Assembly (NCBI RefSeq): GCF_003937915.1 | Contig: NZ_RHUM01000009.1 | Location: 151,428 to 215,427, forward strand | Direction of reading: 5' to 3' | From: Erwinia sp. 198 | GTDB lineage: Bacteria > Pseudomonadota > Gammaproteobacteria > Enterobacterales > Enterobacteriaceae | Length of the DNA stretch: 64,000 nucleotides | Shown here: piece by piece, positions 18,753-30,094 of the stretch | How positions within the stretch are numbered: position 1 is the first letter of the stretch | Layout: each line of letters begins with the position of its first letter | Position numbers and translations under genes: made by a program | Notes under the pieces: generated by a model | Seen by the model: the letters and a program-made list of their open reading frames with translations, nothing else | What the model was told of the DNA's origin: nothing | The model's database searches: none

Positions 18753-20246
18753 ATGTCCCGAAATACTGATACATCAGACGACGTGCAGGTCTGGGAAGGA
18801 AGCCGCCAGAAGTACAAGGAAGGCTTCTTCACTCAGCTGCAAACCGAGGAGTTCGCTAACGGCATCAACGAGGATGTAGTGCGTGCGATCTCTGCTAAAC
18901 GCAATGAGCCGGAGTGGATGCTTGATTTTCGCCTGAAAGCCTACGCGGCCTGGCTGGAGATGGAAGAGCCGCACTGGCTGAAAGCTAACTATAAGTCACT
19001 GAACTATCAGGATTACAGCTACTATTCCGCACCGTCCTGCGGCAGTTGCGATGACAGCTGCGCCTCAGAGCCTGGTGCCCAGCAGACTTCCGGCGCCGCG
19101 GCGCCGAACTACCTGACGGAAGAAGTGGAAAACGCCTTTAAACAGCTGGGCGTGCCGGTGCGTGAAGGGCAGGAAGTGGCCGTAGACGCCATTTTCGACT
19201 CCGTATCGGTGTCAACCACCTACCGCGGCAAGCTGGCGGAGCAGGGCATTATTTTCTGTTCCTTTGGCGAAGCGATCCACGATCACCCTGAGCTGGTAAA
19301 ACAGTATCTGGGCACCGTGGTGCCGGCAAACGATAACTTCTTCGCGGCGCTGAACTCGGCGGTAGCGTCAGACGGCACCTTTGTGTACATCCCGAAAGGG
19401 GTGCGCTGCCCGATGGAGCTGTCCACCTATTTCCGCATCAACGCGGCGAAAACCGGCCAGTTCGAGCGCACCATCCTGATTGCCGATGAAGGCAGCTACG
19501 TCAGCTATATCGAGGGCTGCTCTGCACCGGTACGCGACAGCTATCAGCTGCACGCGGCGGTAGTAGAAGTCATCATCCATAAAGATGCGGAAGTAAAATA
19601 TTCTACCGTACAGAACTGGTTCGCCGGCGGCGAAGCGGAAGGCGGCATCCTCAACTTCGTGACCAAGCGTGCGCTGTGCGAAGGCGAAAACAGCAAGATG
19701 TCCTGGACGCAGTCGGAAACCGGCTCGGCGATCACCTGGAAATATCCAAGCGTGATCCTGCGCGGCGACAACTCCGTGGGCGAGTTCTTCTCGGTGGCGC
19801 TGACCAGCGGACATCAGCAGGCCGATACCGGCACCAAGATGATCCATATCGGCAAAAACACCAAATCCACCATTATCTCCAAGGGGATTTCGGCGGGTAA
19901 AAGCCAGAACACCTATCGTGGCCTGGTAAAAATTATGCCGACGGCGACCAACGCCCGTAACTTTACGCAGTGCGACTCCATGCTGATTGGCGCAGAGTGC
20001 GGCGCGCATACTTTCCCGTATGTGGAAGCGCGCAACAACACCGCGCAGCTGGAACATGAGGCGACGACCTCGCGCATTGGCGAAGATCAGCTGTTCTACT
20101 GTCTGCAGCGCGGCATCAGCGAAGACGATGCGATCTCCATGATCGTCAACGGCTTCTGCAAGGACGTTTTCTCCGAGCTGCCGCTGGAATTTGCGGTGGA
20201 AGCGCAAAAACTGCTGGCGATCAGCCTCGAACACAGCGTGGGCTGA
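18753..20246 (+). CDS. sufB: Fe-S cluster scaffold protein SufB
   Basis: Core of the SufBC2D scaffold on which iron and sulphur assemble under iron limitation or oxidative stress. 497 residues against 495 in E. coli. The sulphur-acceptor cysteine equivalent to E. coli C405 is Cys407 in NFTQCDSML, and the His/Glu pair in LEHEATTSR follows 28 residues later. An N-terminal Cys cluster CGSCDDSC is also present. The rest is the right-handed beta-helix typical of SufB/SufD. It is followed by sufC after a short spacer with a ribosome site. Confidence 0.97.
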   Translation: MSRNTDTSDDVQVWEGSRQKYKEGFFTQLQTEEFANGINEDVVRAISAKRNEPEWMLDFRLKAYAAWLEMEEPHWLKANYKSLNYQDYSYYSAPSCGSCDDSCASEPGAQQTSGAAAPNYLTEEVENAFKQLGVPVREGQEVAVDAIFDSVSVSTTYRGKLAEQGIIFCSFGEAIHDHPELVKQYLGTVVPANDNFFAALNSAVASDGTFVYIPKGVRCPMELSTYFRINAAKTGQFERTILIADEGSYVSYIEGCSAPVRDSYQLHAAVVEVIIHKDAEVKYSTVQNWFAGGEAEGGILNFVTKRALCEGENSKMSWTQSETGSAITWKYPSVILRGDNSVGEFFSVALTSGHQQADTGTKMIHIGKNTKSTIISKGISAGKSQNTYRGLVKIMPTATNARNFTQCDSMLIGAECGAHTFPYVEARNNTAQLEHEATTSRIGEDQLFYCLQRGISEDDAISMIVNGFCKDVFSELPLEFAVEAQKLLAISLEHSVG

Positions 20247-20301
20247 TCCCCGCTGCTTATTCATTTTGCGCAATGCCGAGAGGTATTGCCCAGGAAAGAT
20301 T

Positions 20302-21048
20302 ATGTTAAGCATTAAAGATTTACAGGTAAGTATCGAAGACAAAGAGATCCTGCGCGGCCTGAACCTTGAGGTTAAGCCGGGCGAAGTCCACGCGATTATG
20401 GGGCCGAACGGCTCGGGCAAAAGTACGCTTTCCGCAACGCTGGCAGGCCGCGAAGAGTATGAAATCACCGGCGGCTCCATTGAGTTCAAAGGAAAAGATC
20501 TGCTGGAGCTGTCGCCGGAAGATCGCGCGGGCGAAGGCATCTTTATGGCTTTCCAGTACCCTGTGGAAATCCCTGGCGTCAGTAACCAGTTTTTCCTGCA
20601 AACGGCGGTCAACGCCGTGCGTAAATATCGCGACCAGGAATCGCTGGATCGTTTCGACTTCCAGGACTTTATCGAAGATAAAATTCACCTGCTGAAAATG
20701 CCGGAAGATCTGCTGACCCGGTCGGTCAACGTCGGCTTCTCCGGCGGTGAGAAAAAACGCAACGACATTCTGCAAATGGCGGCGCTGGAGCCGGAGCTTT
20801 GCATCCTTGATGAAACGGACTCCGGTCTGGATATCGATGCGCTGAAAATCGTTTCAAACGGCGTTAACACGCTGCGTGACGGCAAGCGCGCTTTTATCAT
20901 CGTCACGCACTATCAGCGTATCCTGGACTACATCAAGCCTGACTTTGTACACGTGCTCTATCAGGGGAAAATTGTGAAATCAGGCGACTTCTCGCTGGTG
21001 AAACAACTGGAGGAGCAAGGCTATGGCTGGCTTACCGAACAGGAATAG
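20302..21048 (+). CDS. sufC: Suf ATPase SufC
   Basis: Cytoplasmic ABC-type ATPase that drives conformational change in SufBC2D. ATG 20302 gives 248 residues, identical in length to E. coli SufC; the longer upstream frame overlaps sufB and was rejected. Walker A GPNGSGKST begins at residue 34, the signature is FSGGEKKRND, Walker B CILDETDSGLD has the Suf-typical ET instead of EP, and the switch His is in VTHYQR. Its 3' end overlaps sufD by 26 bases. Confidence 0.97.
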   Translation: MLSIKDLQVSIEDKEILRGLNLEVKPGEVHAIMGPNGSGKSTLSATLAGREEYEITGGSIEFKGKDLLELSPEDRAGEGIFMAFQYPVEIPGVSNQFFLQTAVNAVRKYRDQESLDRFDFQDFIEDKIHLLKMPEDLLTRSVNVGFSGGEKKRNDILQMAALEPELCILDETDSGLDIDALKIVSNGVNTLRDGKRAFIIVTHYQRILDYIKPDFVHVLYQGKIVKSGDFSLVKQLEEQGYGWLTEQE

Positions 21049-22300
21049 TGAAAACGCCCTGCAGCAGTGGCATCACCTGTTCGAGACCCAGGGCGAGCAG
21101 CGTTCTTTGCAGGCTCAGCAGCACTGGCAGCAGGTGCTGCGTTTAGGGCTGCCGACGCGCAAGCATGAGAACTGGAAATATACGCCGCTGGATGGCCTGC
21201 TGGCGCACAACTTCGTGCTGCCGACGGCCGCCGAGCTGAGCGCAGCGGACGTTGCCGCGCTGGCGCTGAATATCGACGCGATTAAACTGGTTTTCGTCGA
21301 TGGCCGTTTCAACGCGCAGCTGAGCGACAGCAGCTGGGATCTGTTTGATATTCAGATTGCCGCAGGCCGCCGCGAGCTGAGCGCCCCGATCCAGCCTGAA
21401 GTTTTCCTGCACCTGACGGAAAGCCTGGCGGAAGAGGTGACCACTATCCATCTGCCGCGCGGTAAATCGGCCGAACGCGCCGTTTACCTGCTGCATATCA
21501 GCAGCGGCAGCGCGCAGGACGAGATGAATACCTCGCATTACCGTCACCATCTGCAGCTGGACGACGGCGCAGAGGCGACGATTATCGAGCATTACGTCAG
21601 CCTGAATGAAAGCACGCACTTTACCGGCGCTCGCTTTACCGCGACCGTGGGCAACAATGCGCGACTGACGCACTACAAGCTGGCTTTCGAGCACGCAAGC
21701 AGCAACCATTTTGCGCATAACGATCTGTTGATCGAACGTGATGCGCGGGTGCAGAGCCACAGCTTCCTGCTGGGCAGCGGGCTGGCCCGCCACAATACCA
21801 GCACCCAGCTGAACGGCGAGGGCACCGAGCTGTCGATCAACAGCCTGATGCTGCCGGTAGAGAAAGAAGTGTGCGACAGCCGAACCTATCTGGAGCACAA
21901 CAAAGGCTACTGCCAGAGCCGTCAGCTGCATAAAACCATCGTGCGTGACAAAGCCCGCGCGGTATTCAACGGCAAGATCGAAGTGGCGAAGCATGCGCTG
22001 AAAACCGATGGCCAGATGACCAACAACAACCTGCTGTTGGGACGCCTGGCGGAAGTGGACACCAAGCCGCAGCTTGAAATCTATGCTGACGACGTGAAGT
22101 GCAGCCACGGCGCGACCATTGGCCGTATCGACGACGAACAGATGTTCTATCTGCGTGCTCGCGGCATCAGCGAAGAATCTGCTCAGCGCATGATTATCTA
22201 CGCCTTTGCCGCCGAGCTTACCGAAGCCATCACGGACGAGGTACTGAAGGAGGCGGTGATGCAGCGTATCGCACAGCGCTTCCCCGGAGGCATCAAATGA
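21023..22300 (+). CDS. sufD: Fe-S cluster assembly protein SufD
   Basis: Partner of SufB in the SufBC2D scaffold, needed for iron entry. 425 residues (E. coli 423), beta-helix core. The conserved [13 protein letters not shown] near the C-terminus supplies the Cys and His implicated in cluster formation at the SufB-SufD interface. The start lies inside sufC and the stop overlaps the sufS start in ATGA, showing tight translational coupling. Confidence 0.96.
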   Translation: MAGLPNRNSENALQQWHHLFETQGEQRSLQAQQHWQQVLRLGLPTRKHENWKYTPLDGLLAHNFVLPTAAELSAADVAALALNIDAIKLVFVDGRFNAQLSDSSWDLFDIQIAAGRRELSAPIQPEVFLHLTESLAEEVTTIHLPRGKSAERAVYLLHISSGSAQDEMNTSHYRHHLQLDDGAEATIIEHYVSLNESTHFTGARFTATVGNNARLTHYKLAFEHASSNHFAHNDLLIERDARVQSHSFLLGSGLARHNTSTQLNGEGTELSINSLMLPVEKEVCDSRTYLEHNKGYCQSRQLHKTIVRDKARAVFNGKIEVAKHALKTDGQMTNNNLLLGRLAEVDTKPQLEIYADDVKCSHGATIGRIDDEQMFYLRARGISEESAQRMIIYAFAAELTEAITDEVLKEAVMQRIAQRFPGGIK

Positions 22301-23517
22301 GTATCTGGACGCGCGTCAGGGCCGATTTTCCTGTTCTGGCGCGAGAAGTGAATGGCCAGCCGCTGGCCTATCTTGACAGCGCCGCCAGCGCGCAGAAACC
22401 GCAGGCGGTAATCGATGCGGAAAGCCATTTCTACGAGCATGGCTATGCGGCGGTGCATCGGGGTATTCATACCCTGAGCGCCGAAGCGACCACGGAGATG
22501 GAAGAGGTTCGCGCGCGCGCCGCGCGTTTCCTTAACGCCGCTTCGCCAGAGGAAATCGTGTTTGTTAAGGGCACGACCGAGGGGATCAACCTCGTTGCCA
22601 GCAGCTGGGGCGGTAGCCAGCTGCAGCCCGGTGACAACATTATCATCACCGAGATGGAACACCACGCCAATATCGTACCCTGGCAGATGGTGGCCGAGCG
22701 CACCGGTGCAGAAGTGCGCTTTATTCCTCTGACGGCTGACGGCGAGCTGGATCTGACCGCGCTGCCCAAACTGATGGACAGCCGAACCCGTATGCTGGCC
22801 GTTACCCATGTTTCCAACGTGCTGGGCACCATTAATCCGGTTAAAGAACTGGTGGCGCAGGCGAAAGCCGCAGGCGTCGCCACGCTGATTGACGGCGCAC
22901 AGGCCGTGATGCATGCAAAAGTTGACGTGCAGGATCTGGACTGCGACTTTTATCTGTTCTCCGGCCATAAAATATACGGGCCTTCCGGCATCGGCATTCT
23001 GTACGGGCGAAAAGCCATGCTGGATCAAATGCCGCCGTGGGAAGGCGGCGGATCGATGATCGCCACCGTCAGCCTGACCGCAGGCACCACCTACGCCGCC
23101 GCGCCGTGGCGCTTTGAAGCAGGCTCGCCGAATACCGGGGGCATCATGGGTCTTGGCGCGGCGCTGAAATGGGTGGAAGCGCTGGGGCTGGATAACATAG
23201 CGCAGCGCGAGCAGGCGCTGATGCGCTACGCGATGGACAAGCTGGCCTCGGTGCCGGATCTGGTCATTTACGGCCCGCAGCATCGTGCAGGCGTTATCGC
23301 CTTTAATCTGGGCAAGCATCACGCCTATGACGTGGGCAGCTTCCTGGATCGCTACGGTATTGCCATCCGTACCGGTCACCACTGCGCCATGCCGCTAATG
23401 CATCACTACGACGTCCCGGCAATGTGTCGTGCCTCCTTTGTTTTGTATAATAATGAGGAAGAGGTCGACCGCCTGGCGGCAGGCCTGACACGTATACATA
23501 TGCTGCTGGGCGGTTAA
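22297..23517 (+). CDS. sufS: Cysteine desulfurase SufS
   Basis: PLP enzyme that removes sulphur from L-cysteine as a persulfide and passes it to SufE. ATG 22297 overlaps the sufD stop and yields 406 residues, as in E. coli. The PLP lysine is K225 in [10 protein letters not shown] and the persulfide cysteine is C363 in [22 protein letters not shown] and THVSNVLG are class-V aminotransferase motifs. The longer frame beginning at 22099 lies within sufD and is not used. Confidence 0.97.
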   Translation: MSIWTRVRADFPVLAREVNGQPLAYLDSAASAQKPQAVIDAESHFYEHGYAAVHRGIHTLSAEATTEMEEVRARAARFLNAASPEEIVFVKGTTEGINLVASSWGGSQLQPGDNIIITEMEHHANIVPWQMVAERTGAEVRFIPLTADGELDLTALPKLMDSRTRMLAVTHVSNVLGTINPVKELVAQAKAAGVATLIDGAQAVMHAKVDVQDLDCDFYLFSGHKIYGPSGIGILYGRKAMLDQMPPWEGGGSMIATVSLTAGTTYAAAPWRFEAGSPNTGGIMGLGAALKWVEALGLDNIAQREQALMRYAMDKLASVPDLVIYGPQHRAGVIAFNLGKHHAYDVGSFLDRYGIAIRTGHHCAMPLMHHYDVPAMCRASFVLYNNEEEVDRLAAGLTRIHMLLGG

Positions 23518-23541
23518 ACCGTCCAGGCAAAGGAGAACAGC

Positions 23542-23964
23542 ATGGCAACACTGCCCGATAAAGAGAGACTGGTTCGCAACTTTTCCCGCTGTGCCAACTG
23601 GGAAGAGAAGTATCTCTATGTGATTGAACTGGGCGCGAAGCTGCCTGCGCTACCGGACTCGCTGCACCAGCCGGAAAATACTATTTCCGGCTGCCAGAGC
23701 CAGGTCTGGATCGTGATGGATCTGGACGAACAGGGCCGCGTGCTGCTGCAGGGCGACAGCGACGCCGCTATCGTTAAAGGGTTGATTGCTCTGGTGTTTG
23801 TGCTTTACCAGCAGATGACCCCAGCGGAAATTCTCGATTTTGACGTGCGGCCATGGTTCAGTGAGCTGGCCCTTACCCAACACCTGACGCCGTCGCGCTC
23901 GCAGGGTCTGGAAGCGATGATCCGTGCTATTCGCCAGAAAGCGCAGGACAGTATCAGCCGCTAA
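23542..23964 (+). CDS. sufE: Sulphur acceptor SufE
   Basis: Takes the persulfide from SufS Cys363 on its own Cys51 ([10 protein letters not shown]) and donates it to SufB. 140 residues against 138 in E. coli. Preceded by AAAGGAGAACAGC, a good ribosome site, 24 bases after sufS. Last gene of the operon and followed by a strong hairpin. Confidence 0.96.
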   Translation: MATLPDKERLVRNFSRCANWEEKYLYVIELGAKLPALPDSLHQPENTISGCQSQVWIVMDLDEQGRVLLQGDSDAAIVKGLIALVFVLYQQMTPAEILDFDVRPWFSELALTQHLTPSRSQGLEAMIRAIRQKAQDSISR

Positions 23965-23984
23965 GTTGCTACACTTCTCGACAG

Positions 23985-24013
23985 ACTTCCCGTCATGATG
24001 ACGGGAAGTGTTG
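23985..24013 (+). terminator. Terminator of the suf operon
   Basis: Arms ACTTCCCGTCAT (23985-23996) and ATGACGGGAAGT (23998-24009) form a 12-bp perfect inverted repeat with one central base, followed by GTTGTTT. It separates sufE from ldtE. Confidence 0.8.
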
Positions 24014-24034
24014 TTTACCTGGCGAGAAATAAAG

Positions 24035-24976
24035 ATGAAAACTCTACTCCTCTCTTCGTTATTTTTTTTCTTCTCTCTGGCGCGCGCGGCCGATTATCCG
24101 CTTCCCGCCGCCGACAGCCGTTTAATTGGCGAAAACCAGCTCTATACCGTGCCCGATGACGGGCGTTCGCTGGAAAGCATTGCCGCGCACTTCCAGACGG
24201 GCCTGTTAGGGATGCTGGAAGCCAATCCCGGCACCGATCCCTGGCTGCCGAAAGCGGGATCGAAGCTGGTTATCCCTGGGCAGATGCTGCTGCCCGCTAC
24301 CAAAAGGGAAGGGATCGTGGTCAACGTGGCCGAGCTACGACTCTACTATTACCCAAAAGATGAAAATAAGGTGGTCGTTTACCCGATAGGCATTGGCCAG
24401 CTTGGCGCCAACACGCCTGCGATGGTGACGCGCATCAGCCAGAAGATCCCTAATCCCAGCTGGACGCCCACGCCGAATATCCGCAAACGTTACGCGGCGG
24501 AAGGTAAAACCTTGCCGACGACCATACCGGCCGGGCCTGATAATCCAATGGGACTGTATGCGCTGCGCCTGGCCTATGGCAAAGGCCACTACCTGATCCA
24601 CGGCACCAACGCGGATTTCGGCATTGGAATGCGGGTCAGCTCCGGCTGTATCCGTCTGCGGCCTGACGATATTGAAAACCTGTTTAATAGCGTGCCCGAA
24701 GGCACCCGTGTGCAGATCGTCAATCAGCCCGTTAAGTACGCCACAGAGCCGGACGGCAAGCGTTATATCGAAGTCCATCAGCCGCTGTCCCACAGCGAGA
24801 AGGACGATCCGCAAACGATGCCGATTGCGCTGACTGCGCAAACCAAAAAATTTGTGGCCAGCGCGCTGAGCGATCGACAGGTTATTACGGAAGCACTAAA
24901 AAGACGTGCAGGCTTGCCGGTACTGGTTAACAAGGGTGAAGCGTCGGCGTCTGAGAGCGTCTCAGAAGCGCTTTAA
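24035..24976 (+). CDS. ldtE: L,D-transpeptidase, LdtE (YnhG) type
   Basis: Periplasmic YkuD-domain enzyme forming 3-3 meso-DAP crosslinks in peptidoglycan. From ATG 24035 the 313-residue precursor has a signal peptide of about 19 residues ending ARA, a LysM-like domain (LYTVPDDGRSLESIAAHF), and a YkuD domain with HGTNADFGIGMRVSSGCIRL containing the catalytic His and Cys. Shorter than E. coli LdtE (334), mainly at the C-terminus. It lies between suf and lpp as in E. coli; the earlier in-frame ATG at 24008 would spoil the signal peptide. Confidence 0.92.
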   Translation: MKTLLLSSLFFFFSLARAADYPLPAADSRLIGENQLYTVPDDGRSLESIAAHFQTGLLGMLEANPGTDPWLPKAGSKLVIPGQMLLPATKREGIVVNVAELRLYYYPKDENKVVVYPIGIGQLGANTPAMVTRISQKIPNPSWTPTPNIRKRYAAEGKTLPTTIPAGPDNPMGLYALRLAYGKGHYLIHGTNADFGIGMRVSSGCIRLRPDDIENLFNSVPEGTRVQIVNQPVKYATEPDGKRYIEVHQPLSHSEKDDPQTMPIALTAQTKKFVASALSDRQVITEALKRRAGLPVLVNKGEASASESVSEAL

Positions 24977-25065
24977 GCGATTATTGACGTGTGAAGTGGG
25001 TGCCACAGGGGAAAAAGCCATAAACGGCCCGGAACGCTTTCTGCAGCCATAAAGACAGCAGGCAA

Positions 25066-25095
25066 AAAAAATGGCGCACAATGTGCGCCATTTTT
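25066..25095 (-). terminator. Terminator of lpp
   Basis: On the minus strand ATGGCGCAC pairs with GTGCGCCAT (25083-25091 and 25071-25079) and is followed by seven or more T residues. Very strong, as expected for the most abundant enterobacterial mRNA. Confidence 0.92.
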
Positions 25096-25107
25096 AAACC
25101 AGAACTC

Positions 25108-25347
<240 letters not shown>

Positions 25348-25601
25348 TTATACCCTCTAGATTGAGTTAATCTCCATGTAGCGTTACAAGTATTACACAA
25401 AGTTTTTTCCAATGAGAATAAATTTTTGGTTAGAACGTGCTTAAATTTGATCGTTCGCTCAAAGAAGCACCGTCTTTACGAAAAAGCCCAAAAAATTTAG
25501 CGAAAACAGACAATTTCAATCGGACTTATCTCGCCTTACAGCACAATTGAATAGTTAATCTCGATTGGAATTTTTAGAAAAACCTTTGAGCTAAGCTGTA
25601 A

Positions 25602-25627
25602 AAAAAGCGCCACTCAGGGCGCTTTTT
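25602..25627 (-). terminator. Terminator of pykF
   Basis: AAAAAGCGCC (25602-25611) pairs with GGCGCTTTTT (25618-25627); read on the minus strand the stem ends in seven T residues. It lies 22 bases past the pykF stop, before lpp. Confidence 0.88.
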
Positions 25628-25649
25628 CACTACAAGGCGTAATCTTTGA

Positions 25650-27062
25650 TTACAGAACGTGCACAGACGCGGTATTCGTGGTTCCACTTGGCACCAGCGC
25701 GCCAGAAACCATCACCACGACATCGCCTTTACGACCGTAGCCGCTGGCAATGGCCGCTTCTTTCCCGATACGGTAAAAATCATCGGTAGAAGCGATTTCT
25801 TTTACCACGGACGCCACGATGCCTTTACTCAGGATCAGCTGACGCGCGGTCTGTTCGTTAGTGGTTAACGCCAGGATAGTCGCGTTCGGGAAATACTTGC
25901 GTACGGACTTGGCTGACTTACCGCCTTCGGTTGCCACCACGATCAGCGGCGCCTCCAGCTTCTCGGCAGTTTCTACTGCGCCACGGCACACGGCTTCCGT
26001 AATGCGCATTTTGCGGCTGTCATGCTGAGAGTCGATACGGCTTTTCATCACGCGATCGGTACGTTCGCAGATGGTAGCCATAATGGTGACAGATTCCAGC
26101 GGGTATTTACCCTTGGCGCTTTCGCCAGAGAGCATAACCGCATCGGTGCCGTCCAGGATGGCATTAGCCACGTCGCCCGCTTCTGCACGGGTAGGGCGTG
26201 GGTTTTTGATCATCGAGTCCAACATCTGCGTAGCGGTAATAACCACTTTACGTGCGCGGTTACATTTTTTAATCATCATCTTCTGCGCGAAGATCACTTC
26301 TTCAACCGGGATTTCCACACCCAGGTCGCCGCGCGCCACCATGATGCCGTCGGAAGCGTCCAGGATTTCGTCAAAATTGTTCAGGCCTTCCTGATTTTCA
26401 ATTTTAGAGATGATCTGAATATGCTCGCCGCCGTTCTGCTTCAGGTGCTCGCGAATTTCCAGCACGTCGGAACGCTTGCGGATAAAGGAGGCGGCAACAA
26501 AATCCACGCCCTGTTCGCAACCAAAAATCAGGTCACGCTTGTCTTTTTCAGCCAGCGCTGGCAGCTGGATAGAAACGCCAGGCAGGTTTACGCCTTTGTT
26601 TTCGCCCAGATCGCCGTTGTTCAGTACCTTACATACCACGTGGTTTTCGGTTACTTCGGTGACTTCCATGCCGATCAGGCCATCGTCCACCAGCACGGTG
26701 TTGCCGATAGAGAGGTCGGAGGTGAAGCCGGAATAGGTTACCGCCACGCGCTCGCTGTTGCCGATAACGGACTGATCAGTGGTGAAGGTAAAGGTCTGAC
26801 CGGCTTTCAACGACACGTCCGCGCCGCCTTCCAGCTTCATGGTACGGATTTCTGGCCCTTTGGTGTCCAGCAAAATAGCGGCCTGCTTGCCGGTTTTGCT
26901 CATGACCGCGCGCAGGTTAGCGATACGCTTACCGTGCTCATCGTAATCGCCGTGAGAGAAGTTCAGACGCATAACGTTCATGCCCGCGTCCAGCAGGTTG
27001 GTCAACATTTCTTCCGATTCGGTTTTTGGACCGATAGTACAAACAATCTTGGTCTTTTTCAT
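25650..27062 (-). CDS. pykF: Pyruvate kinase I
   Basis: Transfers phosphate from PEP to ADP in the last step of glycolysis; type I is activated by fructose 1,6-bisphosphate. 470 residues, the exact length of E. coli PykF. Landmarks: [15 protein letters not shown] at the N-terminus, MRLNFSHG, the catalytic ISKIENQEG lysine region, [12 protein letters not shown] and [13 protein letters not shown]. Preceded by a plausible promoter and a perfect-consensus Cra site, consistent with repression by Cra when sugar is scarce, opposite to ppsA. Confidence 0.97.
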   Translation of the reverse strand: MKKTKIVCTIGPKTESEEMLTNLLDAGMNVMRLNFSHGDYDEHGKRIANLRAVMSKTGKQAAILLDTKGPEIRTMKLEGGADVSLKAGQTFTFTTDQSVIGNSERVAVTYSGFTSDLSIGNTVLVDDGLIGMEVTEVTENHVVCKVLNNGDLGENKGVNLPGVSIQLPALAEKDKRDLIFGCEQGVDFVAASFIRKRSDVLEIREHLKQNGGEHIQIISKIENQEGLNNFDEILDASDGIMVARGDLGVEIPVEEVIFAQKMMIKKCNRARKVVITATQMLDSMIKNPRPTRAEAGDVANAILDGTDAVMLSGESAKGKYPLESVTIMATICERTDRVMKSRIDSQHDSRKMRITEAVCRGAVETAEKLEAPLIVVATEGGKSAKSVRKYFPNATILALTTNEQTARQLILSKGIVASVVKEIASTDDFYRIGKEAAIASGYGRKGDVVVMVSGALVPSGTTNTASVHVL

Positions 27063-27284
27063 GACGAGTCATCTGTTAAGTTGTGATGGATGAAATAAAG
27101 CGTAATCCCGGTGATTGATGGTGCGTGCCGGAAAAGCATGATTGCCTGAGCGGCGAACTGCGATACAGCTTAAGGATAGGTGACAGAAAAAAAGCGTGCA
27201 GAGGAAGTTTAAACGCGGTTTTGGCGCAGGCGCAAAGATCGGTTGCGCAACCAGCTATCGTTTTTGCTAAAGGGCCAACCATAC

Positions 27285-27300
27285 GCTGAAACCATTCAAG
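27285..27300 (+). promoter_or_regulatory. Cra (FruR) operator of pykF
   Basis: GCTGAAACCATTCA matches the 14-base consensus RSTGAAWCSNTHHW at every position. It lies just downstream of the inferred pykF transcription start, a repressing position, as known for E. coli pykF. Confidence 0.75.
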
Positions 27301-27316
27301 TGAAACAACGTTTCGT

Positions 27317-27346
27317 ATTATAGCTACTCAGCCCATTGAAAACCAA
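27317..27346 (-). promoter_or_regulatory. Probable sigma-70 promoter of pykF
   Basis: On the minus strand TTGGTT (27346-27341) and a perfect TATAAT (27322-27317) are separated by 18 bases. Transcription would start near 27310, immediately before the Cra site. Confidence 0.6.
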
Positions 27347-27586
27347 TTAAAAAGTAGGCCGGAATGAGGGAAAGCTTGCACCAGATCAGATTGTTGCGCA
27401 AAAAAAAAGCGGTGGTCGGGCGCAGAAAGAGCCGTTCGGGCACGAGAAAGGGCAGCGGCGTAAAGCAAGACACCAGGGGAAAAAGCAGCAGACAGAAGCG
27501 AAACGTTATGGAAGGTACATAGCGTGATAAAACAAGTAATCAGGAAAAAATAGCGGCGTGGAATTAGTTAGCGAGAAAGCAGGAGA

Positions 27587-27663
27587 TGGTGCGTTCTAGA
27601 GGACTCGAACCTCCGACCCCCACCATGTCAAGGTGGTGCTCTAACCAACTGAGCTAAGAACGC
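27587..27663 (-). tRNA. tRNA-Val (anticodon GAC), copy 1
   Basis: 77 nt with encoded CCA. Acceptor stem GCGTTCT / AGAACGC, anticodon stem CCACC / GGTGG and loop TTGACAT give anticodon GAC, which reads GUC. The sequence resembles E. coli valV/valW, which also lie between pykF and mdtK. Four bases separate it from copy 2. Confidence 0.97.
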
Positions 27664-27667
27664 AAGA

Positions 27668-27744
27668 TGGTGCGTCCGAGTGGACTCGAACCACCGACCC
27701 CCACCATGTCAAGGTGGTGCTCTAACCAACTGAGCTACGGACGC
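27668..27744 (-). tRNA. tRNA-Val (anticodon GAC), copy 2
   Basis: 77 nt with encoded CCA. The anticodon arm and D arm equal copies 1 and 3, but the acceptor stem is GCGTCCG / CGGACGC and the T stem GGTGG / CCACT. Differences are paired, so folding is kept. Confidence 0.97.
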
Positions 27745-27748
27745 ACTG

Positions 27749-27825
27749 TGGTGCGTTCTAGAGGACTCGAACCTCCGACCCCCACCATGTCAAGGTGGTG
27801 CTCTAACCAACTGAGCTAAGAACGC
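27749..27825 (-). tRNA. tRNA-Val (anticodon GAC), copy 3
   Basis: 77 nt with encoded CCA, identical to copy 1 over its full length. First in transcription order of the three-gene array. Confidence 0.97.
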
Positions 27826-27966
27826 ATCATGCTGTCTGGGTGACAGCGGGGACGAATATTAACGACAGCCCTGGCGGCTTGCAAGCAGAAATCGCTATTT
27901 TCGGTGCGACTGCTGCGCAACTGTGCGAAGCGCAGCATTTTTAAACATCCGGTTTAAATGAAGATG

Positions 27967-29340
27967 TTAGCGGTCTGCGCGTGCCAGCAGCTGCGCTTCA
28001 GGCTGGCGCTGCAGCCGCAGAATACGCCAGACCATCATAATTGCGCTGGAGGTCAGGCCAATAATAAAGCCTGTCCAAAAGCCCGCCGGGCCCATCGGCG
28101 CCACCACCCAGTCCGTCAACGCCAGAATGTAGCCGCTGGGCAGGCCCAGCACCCAGTAAGCGATAAAAGTGATAAAAAAGATGGCGCGCGTATCTTTATA
28201 GCCGCGCAGAATGCCGCTGCCGATAACCTGGATCGAATCGGAAAACTGATAAATCGCGGCCAGCAGCATCAGCTGAGCCGCCAGCGTCACCACGGCCGGA
28301 TTCTGATTATAAAGCAGCGCGATCTGCTCGCGAAATACCACCGTGAACAGCGCCGTCAGCAGCGACAGCGACATGCCCACGCCTTGCGCCGTCCATGCCG
28401 CTACGCGAGCGCCTTCGGTCGAGCCCTGGCCAAGCCGGAAACCCACGCGGATAGTGGTGGCTGCGCCAAGAGAAAGCGGCAGCACAAACATCAGCGAGCT
28501 GAAGTTCAGCGCTATCTGGTGGCCCGCCACCTCGACGATGCCCATTGGCGACACCAGCAGGGCGACGACGGCAAACAGCGTCACCTCAAAGAACAGCGCC
28601 AGCGCGACAGGAAGTCCGAGTTTAAAGAGGCGGGAAAGCGCCCTGGTATCGGGCGGACTGAACCGATCCGCCAGGCGAATATCGCGCATGGAAGAGGCGC
28701 GCGAAACCCATATTTTCATCGCAATAAACATTACCCAGTATACCGACGCCGTCGCCACACCGCAGCCGACGCCGCCAAGCGCGGGCATCCCGAAATGGCC
28801 GTAGATAAAAATATAGTTAACCGGAATATTCACCAGCAGCCCAATAAAACCCATCACCATGCCCGGCTTGGTTTTGGCGAGGCCTTCGCACTGGTTGCGC
28901 GCGGTCTGGAAAAACAGATAACCCGGCGCTCCCCACAGCAGCGCATGAAGATAGCCTACGGCTTTATCCGCCATCACGGGATCGATATTTTGCATAGAAC
29001 GGATAACATAGCCGGCGTTATAGAGCACAACCATAACCAGCAGGGAAGCGAAGGCGGCCAGCCAGTATCCCTGACGAACCTGGAAAGCAATACGATCGCG
29101 GCGGCCCGAGCCGTTGTATTGCGCCACAACCGGCGTGAGCGAAAGCAGTAATCCGTGGCCGAACAGAATGGCGGGCAGCCAGACAGATGTGCCGACCGCG
29201 ACGGCGGCCATATCCGTTGCGCTGACGTCGCCGGCCATCACCGTATCCACGAAGCCCATGGCGGTTTGCGCAACCTGCGCAAAAATTACCGGAATTGCCA
29301 GCGCCAACAATTGACGCGCCTCGGTCAGATACTTCTGCAC
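27967..29340 (-). CDS. mdtK: MATE multidrug efflux protein MdtK (NorM)
   Basis: Cation-coupled exporter of fluoroquinolones, dyes and other drugs in the inner membrane. 457 residues, the E. coli length, with twelve membrane segments. The family start [20 protein letters not shown] and [16 protein letters not shown] are clear, and GNT-type motif [12 protein letters not shown] is in the middle. Divergent from ribE across about 95 bases, as in E. coli. Confidence 0.96.
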   Translation of the reverse strand: MQKYLTEARQLLALAIPVIFAQVAQTAMGFVDTVMAGDVSATDMAAVAVGTSVWLPAILFGHGLLLSLTPVVAQYNGSGRRDRIAFQVRQGYWLAAFASLLVMVVLYNAGYVIRSMQNIDPVMADKAVGYLHALLWGAPGYLFFQTARNQCEGLAKTKPGMVMGFIGLLVNIPVNYIFIYGHFGMPALGGVGCGVATASVYWVMFIAMKIWVSRASSMRDIRLADRFSPPDTRALSRLFKLGLPVALALFFEVTLFAVVALLVSPMGIVEVAGHQIALNFSSLMFVLPLSLGAATTIRVGFRLGQGSTEGARVAAWTAQGVGMSLSLLTALFTVVFREQIALLYNQNPAVVTLAAQLMLLAAIYQFSDSIQVIGSGILRGYKDTRAIFFITFIAYWVLGLPSGYILALTDWVVAPMGPAGFWTGFIIGLTSSAIMMVWRILRLQRQPEAQLLARADR

Positions 29341-29434
29341 ATATACACCTGTTTTTTAACTGAAGGGAGAAAGACTATTTGGTATAGTTTTAAGATCAGA
29401 CAAGAATAGCGAAAAATCCACCGAGGTCATAATT

Positions 29435-30091
29435 ATGTTTACCGGTATTGTGCAGGGCACCGCAGAGGTGTTGGCAATTGAAGAGAAACCGAATTTTCGC
29501 ACGCACATCGTTCGCCTGCCGGACGAGCTGCTGCCGGGACTGGAGCTGGGTGCTTCCGTATCTCACAATGGCTGTTGCCTGACGGTGACCGGGGTTGACG
29601 GCAACCGTGTCAGTTTTGACCTGGTAAAAGAGACGCTGCGTATTACCAACCTGGGGGATTTAAAGCCCGGCGATATTGTTAACGTAGAGCGCGCGGCAAA
29701 ATTCAGCGACGAAATCGGCGGCCATTTAATGTCCGGTCATATTATGACTACCGCCGAAATCTGCAAAATCCTGACGTCTGAAAATAACCGCGAAATATGG
29801 TTTAAGCCGCAGGACAGCGAGCAGATGAAATATATTCTGCACAAAGGCTTTATTGGTATTGACGGCATCAGCCTGACGGTTGGCGAAGTCACCAAAAGCA
29901 AATTCTGCGTGCATCTGATCCCGGAAACGCTGGCAAGAACCACGCTGGGCGGCAAGCGGCTGGGCGACAGGGTAAATATTGAAATCGATCCGCATACTCA
30001 GGCGATTGTGGAAACCGTTGAGCGCGTGCTGGCACAGCGTGAAGCGGCGCTGCTGGCGGCCGCCTCGACGGAAATTCAGCCGGAAGAGTAA
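29435..30091 (+). CDS. ribE: Riboflavin synthase alpha chain
   Basis: Dismutates two 6,7-dimethyl-8-ribityllumazine molecules into riboflavin and the pyrimidine precursor. 218 residues made of two lumazine-binding repeats: [13 protein letters not shown] at residue 1 and [20 protein letters not shown] starting the second. SHNGCCLTV and IDGISLTV are the paired ligand loops. E. coli RibC is 213 residues. No FMN riboswitch is seen in the short leader. Confidence 0.95.
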   Translation: MFTGIVQGTAEVLAIEEKPNFRTHIVRLPDELLPGLELGASVSHNGCCLTVTGVDGNRVSFDLVKETLRITNLGDLKPGDIVNVERAAKFSDEIGGHLMSGHIMTTAEICKILTSENNREIWFKPQDSEQMKYILHKGFIGIDGISLTVGEVTKSKFCVHLIPETLARTTLGGKRLGDRVNIEIDPHTQAIVETVERVLAQREAALLAAASTEIQPEE

Positions 30092-30094
30092 TAA

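Larger units (their letters stand above)
27063..27586. other. pykF leader and spacer to tRNA genes, no gene seen
   Basis: 524 bases. 27285-27346 carries the pykF promoter and Cra site, leaving a long leader of about 245 bases. From 27360 to 27586 the sequence is purine-rich and shows no ORF with family resemblance; it is downstream of the leftward tRNA-Val array and probably holds its 3' trailer. Confidence 0.5.

Noticed and set aside
26022..27086. 354-codon plus-strand frame
   Set aside because: Entirely antisense to pykF; no recognisable domain.
27301..27315. Second Cra site TGAAACAACGTTTCG next to the pykF operator
   Set aside because: Half-sites TGAAAC and GTTTC are present but separated by three extra bases, unlike the Cra consensus.
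27958..29151. 397-codon plus-strand frame rich in His, Arg and Gln
   Set aside because: Antisense to mdtK; composition is an artefact of reading a membrane-protein gene backwards.
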